This document shows positions 10,701 to 17,569 of a stretch of DNA of 64,000 bases, piece after piece. Origin of the DNA: CBDCMJ01 sp965224325 (GTDB lineage Bacteria; Chloroflexota; Dehalococcoidia; Lucifugimonadales; UBA3495). The notes below the pieces were generated by a model. It searched no databases. It was not told where the DNA came from and saw only the letters and a list, made by a program, of their open reading frames with translations. The stretch's first letter is position 1, and each line of letters begins with the position of its first letter. Location of the stretch: the NCBI GenBank assembly GCA_965224325.1, contig CBDCYT010000019.1, positions 95,489 to 159,488 of the forward strand, written 5' to 3'. The translations under genes and the position numbers were made by a program.

Positions 10701-12313
10701 ATTTTTTCTATTACGTGATCGGTAGGGATTCCCGCTCGAATTGGCTAGCGCTAGGGCTTGATAAAGAACCCTGGAAATCCCCAGATGAGCGACTCCAATC
10801 CTTGGTATCGCGGATAGGCGAATCAGAACGATCGGCCTGGGAGGAATTTGAAGCAACTAAAGCGTCGCTGTCGAGAATTGAAATCGAATACCTGCGCCAA
10901 CTCCGGTTTGCAGATGAGCCTGACGACGTTGCGAAAACATTGCGAGTGCCCATGAGCCAGGTTGATGATGAAGCTATTGAACAAGCTAGCATGGAAATGG
11001 ATCTTGCCTACGAGCAAATGATGGCGAAATTTACTGACACGCATCGGAATGAGTGGGAATCCATACAGTCCGATTCGAACGACCTGCAAACAAGGGAAGG
11101 CCCGCGCTTTGATAAGCGGTTGATTCAGAGATACATCCTTGGGCGTGCCTTCGATCTTGGCTGGACAACTGAACGCTTCGGGGCTTTCGACCGATTCGAA
11201 GTTGGTGATTCGGGAAGAGCCGCTTACAAGGCTGAACGCATCGGCAAGAAGTACCAGTGGATCGCCTACCACGAAATTCTCGCCTATATCGCAGACCGTT
11301 ACCAGTACCGAAAGGGGTACGGTGGTAATTGCACCCAACAACCATACGAAGGGCCTTGGCAGGAATTTCTCAGAGACATTGACCCCTCCTGTGCCCTCAA
11401 GTCTATTCCTGGCGGTACATCATGGGGGCCCCACAGTGCGTCTTGGTGGGGGAGGGAAGAATTTAACGAATGGCACGAAAGCGTTAGCCATCAAGATTGG
11501 CTGGTTGACCACCAAGGAATCCCCCAAATTGAGCCACTTCTGGAAGTGATCAATCCGAAGGACGGAACGCACTGGCTGAACGTGAACGGGAGCTTTGTTT
11601 GGCAACAACCCTATCCCGCCGACCAGTCGCCTTACGACCAAAACAGGAGAGAACTGTGGATTGGAATCACGGGCTACTTCGTTGCATCCGAGGAGGCGGA
11701 ATCGTTCACGTCATGGGCAAAGTCAGTCGACTTCTGGGGAAGATGGATGCCGGAACCTTCGACGTTATCTCCAGTTTACCTCGGAGAGTATTGTTGGTCT
11801 GCCGCCTACGAGTATTTGTCCTCAGACTTAGAGAATTGGGTCAAACCGGAATCGCGAGATGGAGGAGAATGTCCTGTGAGCATTCAATGCGCCTCCTTTA
11901 GATACTTCGCTGAAAAGGCTGGGTTCGACTGTTCCGTGGAAGACAGTTATACCCTGAACTTGCCGCATCAGGAGTTCATAAACCACTTGAGGCTCAAGTG
12001 GTCCTGCAACGGCGCGGATTATCTGGATGCTACTGGAGAACTGGCGGTTTTTGACCCTGCTGCGCATGAAACCGGCCCTACGGCCTTGCTTTTAAGTAAG
12101 GAATTTGTGGAGAGATACCAAAGAGAAAGGGGGGTGACCCTCTGTTGGGTAATTGTGGGAGAAAAATGGATCACAGGTGGTAACGCGATCGACAAGTATC
12201 ATGGTTGTCAGAAAATGTCCGGTGCCTACCTGCATACAAAGGAAGGCATAGAGGGATTCCTTAACCACAACGTCGACATCCCGAAGGATAGCTCCCACGT
12301 TTCTTTCGGATAA
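7706..12313 (+). CDS. Avs-like STAND ATPase with N-terminal nuclease-like domain
   Basis: A 1535-residue protein with the layout of antiviral STAND ATPases (Avs). In that family a C-terminal repeat region senses a phage protein, the ATPase oligomerises, and an N-terminal effector cuts DNA. The N terminus has a PD-(D/E)XK-like pattern: SPDAGVECFC followed by WGWQAKSF (residues about 44-67), as in Mrr/Cap4-type effectors. Walker A is LLKGEAGTGKTHLL near residue 355 and Walker B is ALVMIDALNEGNG near 430. The last 900 residues are helical, presumably the sensor. I chose the ATG at 7706; a TTG at 7691 is possible. The gene stands alone, without small partner genes, next to the damaged restriction genes. 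Membership of a specific Avs subtype is not established. Confidence 0.75.
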   Translation: MESLDWNGIRPLNGSQAAAFEELCAQLARVESPTDAKFHRKGSPDAGVECFCILPGGREWGWQAKSFTTLGASQVAQLDDSVRRALDKHPQLVRYFVCIPIDRPDARLPGQTSALERWESHAQKWQGWAQDRGMEVQFIWWGSSELIDRLSRSEHVGRLFFWFGKRGFNQDWFHKRWNEAVRAAGPRYTPEVHIDLPIAQDMERFSRSVFVFDEVKSLAIGVRRAHEGLMPLKGFFEQYGLQTDIDALSKATSAVLEALSELGPSPADLLPFPDIAKKANDGSVAVSQVMKRIRLLRQEQGGQSRENQTSRSYYQDPLRNLLNDLQRLHSSLREVVETCEHADSLANGQLLLLKGEAGTGKTHLLCDFAKSRIDTQLPTVLLMGQRFLSEDDPWVQLAQQLDLTGASTEQIVGALEAAAQASDCRALVMIDALNEGNGRKIWPAHLSSFLARLEKCSWIGVVLSVRSSYEDIVVPENVRDRAAFVTHHGFEGHEYDATRTFFAHYGLEFPSTPILQPEFGNPLFLKTLCKGLSGKGETRIPRGFHGITAVFNLHLDSINARLANDLDYNPGDNLVRDALDNISKCLMEVEHRWLPRPIAEKTINELLPGRGFSHSLYRGLVTEGVLVEDRTWCTDNSLEEVVFVSYDRLADHTIADFLLRINLDAAYPERAFADGGGLAYIQEKNWGIHQGILAALCIQVPEHTGQELVRLAPAALDYPGIREAFLESIVWRKLDAFSENTRAVMNELLQGEEIWGDLLDVLLSVSVVPGHPFNSDSLDQRLRQDSMPDRDSWWSIYLHRTWDTQGPVDRLVAWASALSSADDVEDSVVDLSATTLAWMFTTPNRFLRDRATKAMVALLTGRTEPTVRLIDRFADVDDPYVSERIYAAAYGVAMRSHDATAVGEMALSVYKHVFASGTPPVHILLRDYARGVIEHAIHMGSNVQIDERLIRPPYNSDWPSIPSEDYVEGLFPNRGQASWDYGNLEWSRNRIRRSVLDDDFFYYVIGRDSRSNWLALGLDKEPWKSPDERLQSLVSRIGESERSAWEEFEATKASLSRIEIEYLRQLRFADEPDDVAKTLRVPMSQVDDEAIEQASMEMDLAYEQMMAKFTDTHRNEWESIQSDSNDLQTREGPRFDKRLIQRYILGRAFDLGWTTERFGAFDRFEVGDSGRAAYKAERIGKKYQWIAYHEILAYIADRYQYRKGYGGNCTQQPYEGPWQEFLRDIDPSCALKSIPGGTSWGPHSASWWGREEFNEWHESVSHQDWLVDHQGIPQIEPLLEVINPKDGTHWLNVNGSFVWQQPYPADQSPYDQNRRELWIGITGYFVASEEAESFTSWAKSVDFWGRWMPEPSTLSPVYLGEYCWSAAYEYLSSDLENWVKPESRDGGECPVSIQCASFRYFAEKAGFDCSVEDSYTLNLPHQEFINHLRLKWSCNGADYLDATGELAVFDPAAHETGPTALLLSKEFVERYQRERGVTLCWVIVGEKWITGGNAIDKYHGCQKMSGAYLHTKEGIEGFLNHNVDIPKDSSHVSFG

Positions 12314-12689
12314 TATTAGGTTTTACGGATAATCAGGCCATCAATGCCATTCATAAGTTCTGTGCCGCGATTCCTCACCCGCGTTGTCCCCTCCGTCAGA
12401 ACACCGACGGATCCTGGGTGGGCCGAGGGCTGGAACCGAACAGCGGAATTCTCTCAGGACAGGCTGGACATTCACAACGTCCAAGAGATACTCAGACGCA
12501 CCCCCGGCCGAGCAGGACATCATAGAGAAGTAGTGCTCCGGCGACCTATACGGGCAGTAGCGCCACTCCCAAAATTTCAAAGGAAGGCTTATGCCAGCCA
12601 GCAAGGAGTCTCTCTGGAGTGTCAAATTGGCTATAAAGGAAACGACCCTACCATCTGCCCCGGCCTACCGCGAACTCCGAATCCCGATT

Positions 12690-12835
12690 CAGCCACCGGA
12701 AGCACTGCCACCGCCGCAATCGGTGCAAACTCGCGCCCGACTGCGTAATACAACACACAGCAAGTGGAATCCGACACCGGCGGGCACCGCAGGTTGGAAT
12801 TTTAATTTCGCAATCGTCTCAGGTAAGGCCATAGC
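12690..12835 (+). repeat. Diverged direct repeat, copy A
   Basis: This copy aligns with 14855-15012. Shared blocks are CACCGCCGCAAT, ACTCGCGC, and TTTTAATTTCGCAATCG then CTCA (TTTTAAATTTCGCAATCG in copy B). The similarity is clear but gapped. The two copies flank the PIN toxin-antitoxin pair and a transposase relic. They could be the non-coding end of a lost transposon or old attachment sites. Confidence 0.5.
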
Positions 12836-13072
12836 CTGCAACAAGAGTGCTTACCGGTACTGATGCCTTTTGCCAGCCCAGTACAGGAGTCTGACTAGGT
12901 TGACGTCAAGAACCGAGCAGCGAGATTTCCTTTTAGTGACACTTACCACTGGCGCAGGCGCCTCCCCACGCGCGATGATAAAAGTGCCGCTGACAGACGG
13001 CGGCGCCGGCCACGACCGACAAACGGCGCAGCCGACCTAGATGCCTGAAGCCTACGACCCCATTATCCACCC

Positions 13073-13098
13073 CTCTCCCTAAAGGGGGAGAGATTTTT
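13073..13098 (+). terminator. Intrinsic terminator-like hairpin
   Basis: CTCTCCC pairs with GGGAGAG across a 6-nt loop and is followed by five T residues. It lies upstream of the toxin-antitoxin promoter and would insulate it from transcription entering from the left. No gene immediately precedes it on this strand. Confidence 0.45.
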
Positions 13099-13148
13099 GC
13101 AGTCGTCTCAACAGGCAGCCGCACCTGCCCAATTGCCAATATGAACTG

Positions 13149-13154
13149 TATAAT
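13149..13154 (+). promoter_or_regulatory. Candidate -10 box for the PIN toxin-antitoxin operon
   Basis: A perfect TATAAT lies 31 bp before the ATG at 13186. No good -35 box is seen at standard spacing. Because the box lies inside the longer open frame that begins at 13141, it argues for the downstream start. Confidence 0.4.
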
Positions 13155-13185
13155 GTGCAACTACTCACCAAGAGAGGCTCGTGTC

Positions 13186-13521
13186 ATGGCTTCAAGTTTC
13201 GACATGTCGCAGTTACCCGCATGGGCACAGGCATTAGCAGAAACATTGACCGCCGAACGACAGATCACTTTCGATGAACTGTTCATTGAACTGGTATGCA
13301 GCCACATCCGCTCTCCCCACCAGCGGATAGGCACCGAGTTCACTGTCCCACACCAGATGGCGCCCAGCCTGATCGGCAACGACTTCATGGTCGTGCGCCG
13401 CTCTCCCGACGGCGTAGTGCTCACTCCAAGCGACCCCATACCATTTGACGAAGCGTTGGCCGAATACCAAGAAAAGGTGTCCCCCCAAGACCCGATGTTC
13501 GAGACCCTGCTCGTCCAGTGA
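13186..13521 (+). CDS. Putative antitoxin of a PIN-toxin module
   Basis: A 111-residue protein encoded directly before a PIN-domain gene, with a GTGA start/stop overlap, which is the classical antitoxin position. The start at 13186 (MASSFDMSQLPAW) is favoured by AAGAGAGG eight bases upstream and by the TATAAT box at 13149. The sequence AEALTAERQITFDELFIELV-type N-terminal helices may form a DNA-binding or toxin-binding region, but I do not recognise a known antitoxin fold. The role is inferred from position. It probably represses its own operon. Confidence 0.6.
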   Translation: MASSFDMSQLPAWAQALAETLTAERQITFDELFIELVCSHIRSPHQRIGTEFTVPHQMAPSLIGNDFMVVRRSPDGVVLTPSDPIPFDEALAEYQEKVSPQDPMFETLLVQ

Positions 13522-13949
13522 CGCTCCGCGTCGTGGTCGACACCAACATCGTACTATTCCAGCTCACCCCTGATCCCAGAGCCGGAAGCAGGCTATGGCA
13601 CTGGTTTACGGAAGGCATTGTTCGCCCGGTTCTATCCCAGTACCTAGTAGACGAACTGAGGGAAAAGCTGGCATTGCCCAAATTCAGCCTCACACTAGCT
13701 ACACAGGCGGCAATCATAGCAGACTACCTCAGCTTCGCGGAGTTCGTAACGGACGTTCCTGCATCAGGTATCGAAAATCGAGACCCCAAAGATACAGCAA
13801 TCCTCGACCTGGCGTTAGCTGCTGATGTGGACGCCCTGCTATCGGGGGACGGAGACCTCCTCGACCTCAACGGAGAGTTCAAGTTCCCAATCGTCCGCAC
13901 ATCGGGCCTGCAACAGATGTTGCAACTGCGAACTGACACAGCAGAATGA
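13518..13949 (+). CDS. PIN-domain toxin (VapC-like)
   Basis: A 143-residue PIN-domain ribonuclease, related to the 'putative toxin-antitoxin system toxin component, PIN family'. The fold's acidic residues are visible: RVVVDTNIV at the N terminus, a central Glu in LVDELREKL, and PKDTAILDLALAADVDALLSGDGDLL at the C terminus. These would coordinate Mg2+ for RNA cleavage. Translation starts at a GTG overlapping the antitoxin stop (GTGA), suggesting translational coupling. It is one of two PIN modules in the window; the other, at 60.7 kb, belongs to a different subfamily. Confidence 0.8.
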   Translation: MTLRVVVDTNIVLFQLTPDPRAGSRLWHWFTEGIVRPVLSQYLVDELREKLALPKFSLTLATQAAIIADYLSFAEFVTDVPASGIENRDPKDTAILDLALAADVDALLSGDGDLLDLNGEFKFPIVRTSGLQQMLQLRTDTAE

Positions 13950-14464
13950 CCCCAACCGGACACCTCACCGCGTCCCAAAGAACCTCCGGGTCCAAACACC
14001 ACCGAGTCATGACTCTCACACAGTCCGCCGACGGGCTCGCCACCACGCGGGACGCACCGACGGCAAAGCCGCAAAGCTTCAGAACCGCAGACGGCTGGTT
14101 CGCCTACAACCTGACTGTCAACCTAGCGCAGATGTAGCGAAGCCGGCCTCAGAAGTACCAGAACAGGTTCTTGCGCTCGGTTGTACGACTTTTCAAATTC
14201 GTTTCAGATGCAGAACCAGTCGCTCCCATTGACTGGCGTCCGGCACGGCTCTCGTAAAGACAGAGACGAGATCAGGCTGCCTAGAAATCTGCCCGGAAAG
14301 CCTTGTCCGGGGAGATGAATGGGATGAATTTCGGCAGTGAGGCCGAGGCAACCAAGGCCAGGGGCATGACATGACCGAAGCCGCGCAGGGGGGAAGTCAA
14401 GGGCGGAACGGATGGCCTTTGTGCTCAGGGAGCTGCCGACACTGCAACCGCCGCCGGCGCCACT

Positions 14465-14904
14465 TGGCAGGCCGGCCTTGGCCGCCACCAGGGTCAGGTT
14501 GGCCACCGTGGCCGCTAGGTACAGCTGGAATTTCGTCTTGGCGCGCCCGAAATAGCGGGACTGGCGGATGCCCAAATGGACCAGCCGGGCCAACCTGTGT
14601 TCCACCACCACCCGGCGCTCTGTTGCAATGCCCGGGCCTCCTGCAACAGGGACTCCTGGATCAGCACCCACCGTCCCTTCCTGCCTTTGGCCGGGATGCA
14701 CTGGGACCGCAGTGGACATGTCATAAATTCGGACCCGTCGAACTGAAAGGCCCGCAAGCGGCGGACCCGCCCCTTCAGGGCAAATGCGTCCTCTCCAGCC
14801 CTCCGCCAAGAGCCCCGGCGGCCCACCCAGCTCGCCGAAAACCCTTCATTCCGATTTCGCCACGGAAAACACCGCCGCAATGAGCGCACACTCGCGCGAC
14901 TCAT
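14465..14904 (-). pseudogene. IS1182-like transposase remnant
   Basis: Two overlapping minus-strand frames together give a transposase C-terminal region. The first reads TCPLRSQCIPAKGRKGRW then ESLLQEARALQQ. After a frameshift near 14635 the second reads ERRVVVEHRLARLVHLGIRQ then SRYFGRAKTKFQLYLAATVANL. This is the Cys-rich segment plus final DDE region typical of IS1182-group transposases. No intact frame, terminal repeats or start is seen. The diverged repeat copy B lies just beyond its 5' end. Confidence 0.65.
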
Positions 14905-15012
14905 GCCGGGCTGCGCAACACGACATTCAGCATACTGAACTCGCCAAGTGTGGAAGTCCTAGAGCCGAGCGAGTCAGGATTTTAAATTTCGCAATCGACT
15001 CAAGTAGCTCGC
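14855..15012 (+). repeat. Diverged direct repeat, copy B
   Basis: The partner of 12690-12835, about 2.2 kb away in the same orientation. It lies upstream of the transposase relic on the minus strand. The stretch from 13950 to 15235 otherwise holds only that relic and no intact gene. Confidence 0.5.
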
Positions 15013-15235
15013 CAAGGGGCCGCGCTATCGTACTCTGATATCCAGCAAGAGGTGTTCCGGCGTCCAGATAAGAAAGCAGACTGCCTGGAACGGCGAACCC
15101 ACAAGAAACCGCCCCAACAACCCTTCGGGCATCCACAGTGTCCACCTCCTAGAGGTCAAGAGCAGTTCACTTAGACCAACCGAGGGACTGGCAACCGCCG
15201 GTCTCTTTTTCTATTCCCAAGAACTGGAGGGCGCC

Positions 15236-15670
15236 ATGGCCAGACCCTACATTCTCCCCATCGGATTCATAAGCCACGCCACGGAGGACGGTGTAATCTT
15301 CACTCTCTCAAACGCCCAGGACTCAGCTGACCTCACGCGAGACACACCCGTCACTGTATGGCGATACTCCCCGGAACACCTAGCGTTCGCCAAAATCCGA
15401 GGACTCATAACTGCCGTAGGATATGTGACGGCGACATTCAGGACCGTCGAGTCCGCGACAGACCCCAGGTGGCCGGAGGAAGAAAGGATTCTGCGCGAGA
15501 AAACCCCGGTCTACCTTGCCCTGGAAGACACCTTCGAGCCGCATCCGGGGCGCATGCTGACTCAGGAGAAGGCCAACAGGTTACGGAGCTTTGGCCAACA
15601 GTACAGGAACCTGAGGGGCGGCCGCCCACAGGGCGAGGCTCGCAACCACGGAGTCGACGAAGAACAATAG
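15236..15670 (+). CDS. Hypothetical protein of a serine-recombinase element
   Basis: A 144-residue soluble protein (MARPYILPIGFISHATEDGV) with a CTGGAGG ribosome site a few bases before the ATG. The N-terminal half is beta-rich with valine and threonine alternation (TPVTVWRYSPEHLAFAKIRG), compatible with a small barrel. The C terminus is basic and probably disordered. I do not recognise the family. It is followed by the zinc-ribbon protein at 15760 and, further on, by the regulator and recombinase, all but one on the same strand, so it is probably cargo or an accessory gene of that element. Confidence 0.6.
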   Translation: MARPYILPIGFISHATEDGVIFTLSNAQDSADLTRDTPVTVWRYSPEHLAFAKIRGLITAVGYVTATFRTVESATDPRWPEEERILREKTPVYLALEDTFEPHPGRMLTQEKANRLRSFGQQYRNLRGGRPQGEARNHGVDEEQ

Positions 15671-15759
15671 ACTGTAATCTCAATACCGCCAACGCCAAAA
15701 GCTTGACGAATACCGTTCATTCTGAAAAACTATGAAGCTATACAGGCTTGGGGAATCAT

Positions 15760-16446
15760 ATGTTCAAAATGGCAACCCTTCCCGAGCAACGGAATACGAT
15801 GGATCTCCCAGTGAATTGCGACAACTGCAGTACACCCATGACCACAGATGGGGTCAATTACTCCTGCCTGAAGAATGCGGAACTTGGACCGCACGTCTGT
15901 CCCACCTTGCCGGTCAATGCGGAAATGCTGGCGGTCCAGGTCACAACCCAACTGCTGAAAAGGCTCATGAATGACGTCATTGTCGCAGTGCTTACCGAGG
16001 ATGTGCTGCGGGCGGCCTCGGAAATGTCGCGGACGCAACGCGAGAGGCTGCATAACAGCGAATCAGCAATCATGGAGTTGAATCATCTCAAAGAGGAAGC
16101 CCTCCGGCCAGTGGAACAGGACCTCACCACCTACCAGGAAGCAGCTGCGGAAATCCACCGCATATATGCCACTACGATGGGCCTGACCTACGAGTCACAC
16201 ATAGCTCAGGAAGAGCTGGATAAACTCGCTTTCATCAGCGATCCCGAGGGACTCAGAGAGGACGCCCGGGGCATGGCAGCCCATCTCGACGACGCAGACC
16301 CGAGCCAAACCGAGCAACTACTCAACATCTTCGTAAGCGAAGTACGGGTGGGCCTGGAATTGGCCGAGATCTTCTACACTCATCCGTTGCCGGATGATGA
16401 AAACCGACCAGAGGTTGAATCCGACCGGGTGGCACTGGCCACATAA
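15760..16446 (+). CDS. Stand-alone zinc-ribbon/coiled-coil protein resembling a serine-recombinase C-terminal domain
   Basis: A 228-residue protein with a Cys4 zinc ribbon (NCDNCSTPM, then YSCLKN and HVCPTLP), a long helical and coiled-coil middle, and a C-terminal segment. The C-terminal segment ISDPEGLREDARGMAAHLDD then FYTHPLP parallels LADPEGLRDTIQELGEQIDP then YYSMPF in the large serine recombinase at 17570. It therefore looks like the zinc-ribbon and coiled-coil part of such a recombinase without the catalytic and recombinase domains. In known recombinases this region controls synapsis and directionality. A separate protein with it could act as an accessory or directionality factor, or be a leftover of a second recombinase. 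The start is taken at ATG 15760; TTG 15748 is also possible. Confidence 0.65.
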   Translation: MFKMATLPEQRNTMDLPVNCDNCSTPMTTDGVNYSCLKNAELGPHVCPTLPVNAEMLAVQVTTQLLKRLMNDVIVAVLTEDVLRAASEMSRTQRERLHNSESAIMELNHLKEEALRPVEQDLTTYQEAAAEIHRIYATTMGLTYESHIAQEELDKLAFISDPEGLREDARGMAAHLDDADPSQTEQLLNIFVSEVRVGLELAEIFYTHPLPDDENRPEVESDRVALAT

Positions 16447-16567
16447 CCCGGCCGGAACCGAAGGTAGCACCCGCCGTACCGGCTGCGTCTATCTGCCAGC
16501 ACTGCTAACGCATCTGGTTGGGTCCTGCCACCGGATAGCAGGTCTCAATCAGCTGAGGCGTATCGAA

Positions 16568-16939
16568 TCAACAGACGGGCACTCCGTCAAAGTCCTCAAA
16601 CTCGGTGTCCCCACTTTCGACCGCATCCCGGTCCACGAAGGCAACCTCGGGACCGGCATCCCCGTCGAATGCGACAACGTCGGAGTTCCCTGCCTCGTCC
16701 ACCTTCTCGCCATTGCCAGGCGACGATGAGTGAAAATCTCTGGCGACGCCGGGACTATCCTGTAGGCCCTCGCCCGCTTCCATTTGCTTCATCTGCCGGT
16801 ATTTCTTGAGCCTCTTGGCAAAGAGCCAGTCATTCAGCACCTCCCTGGCCTCTTCAGGCAGAGAATATATGCTGTCTGATGCTTGAATCCTGCTGTCATT
16901 CTCACCTTGAGGAGCAGGATTTCCCTTTTTGTTAGTCAT
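16568..16939 (-). CDS. Hypothetical acidic protein, divergent from the XRE regulator
   Basis: A 123-residue protein starting at MTNKKGNPAPQ. It has a helical basic stretch (EVLNDWLFAKRLKKYRQMKQ) near residues 32-50 and a long acidic, probably disordered tail ending FEDFDGVPVC. It is unknown to me. It is transcribed away from the XRE gene, sharing a 130-bp intergenic region that contains a palindrome (16987-17005). That arrangement suits a small regulator or control protein of the recombinase element. Confidence 0.5.
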   Translation of the reverse strand: MTNKKGNPAPQGENDSRIQASDSIYSLPEEAREVLNDWLFAKRLKKYRQMKQMEAGEGLQDSPGVARDFHSSSPGNGEKVDEAGNSDVVAFDGDAGPEVAFVDRDAVESGDTEFEDFDGVPVC

Positions 16940-16986
16940 TTGATAGAATATCGTCGCTGGTAGTCCAGTGCTGTCCTTTCCTAGAT

Positions 16987-17005
16987 TGTGGGTTAACAAC
17001 CCACA
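16987..17005. promoter_or_regulatory. Palindromic operator candidate between divergent genes
   Basis: TGTGGGTT and AACCCACA form perfect 8-bp arms around AAC. The site lies between the minus-strand gene at 16939 and the XRE gene at 17070, the expected place for autoregulation by the XRE protein. Confidence 0.5.
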
Positions 17006-17069
17006 GTGATTATAGCACTATTGCAGCATAAATCAGCCAGCTGAAAGCACGGTTCCAACGGAGGAAATC

Positions 17070-17549
17070 ATGCAAAGTATAGAACGTATGGTCGAATCCA
17101 GTCAAGCACTAATGGACCCGCCTGGCAGCGACGGCCAGCACGACGAAATCCCGGCTGTTACCAGGGAACGCCCCCCGATCACCTCCGTACTCAGGCGCCT
17201 CAGGGGGACTCGAACCCTCAGGCAGGTGGAGGCCGATTCCGGTATATCCAATGCCTACCTGTCCAACATAGAGTCCGGAGCAAAGAGGCCCGGGGTCAAG
17301 ATACTCTCCAAGCTCGCTGCGTACTACCGTTACCCGCTGGGTGACCTGCTACAGGCCGCCGGCCTGCCCTTCGACGAGCATGCCGCAGTGCTCGCGGACT
17401 CCAACGCCGAACTCAACCGGATCTACGAGTTCGTGATCGCCGACCCCGACTTCATCCAGTACGCTAAGCCGGCCGGAATCCCGCCCGGGGACATGCAGCA
17501 ATTCGTCGTTCGGATGTATGAGCATTACACGGGCAAGAAGTTGCTGTAA
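17070..17549 (+). CDS. XRE-family transcriptional regulator
   Basis: A 159-residue protein with a clear Cro/C1-type helix-turn-helix near residues 35-90: LRRLRGTRTLRQVEADSG then ISNAYLSNIESGAKRPGVK. A C-terminal helical region (residues 100-159) probably mediates dimerisation. GGAGGA lies six bases before the ATG. It sits 20 bp upstream of the serine-recombinase gene on the same strand, so it probably controls the recombinase and, through the palindrome at 16987, its own transcription. This is a typical lysogeny-like switch for an integrative element, inferred from position. Confidence 0.85.
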   Translation: MQSIERMVESSQALMDPPGSDGQHDEIPAVTRERPPITSVLRRLRGTRTLRQVEADSGISNAYLSNIESGAKRPGVKILSKLAAYYRYPLGDLLQAAGLPFDEHAAVLADSNAELNRIYEFVIADPDFIQYAKPAGIPPGDMQQFVVRMYEHYTGKKLL

Positions 17550-17569
17550 CCGCATACCGAGAGGTCGCT

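Larger units (their letters stand above)
12314..13140. other. Non-coding stretch between the Avs-like gene and the toxin-antitoxin pair
   Basis: No convincing gene is present. Short open frames here have irregular composition and no ribosome sites. The stretch contains the first copy of a diverged direct repeat (about 12690-12835) and a terminator-like hairpin at 13073-13098. Confidence 0.6.

Noticed and set aside
13946..14137. Possible third gene coupled to the PIN toxin (ATGA overlap)
   Set aside because: 63 codons of Thr/Ser-rich sequence with no recognisable features; overlap alone is weak evidence.
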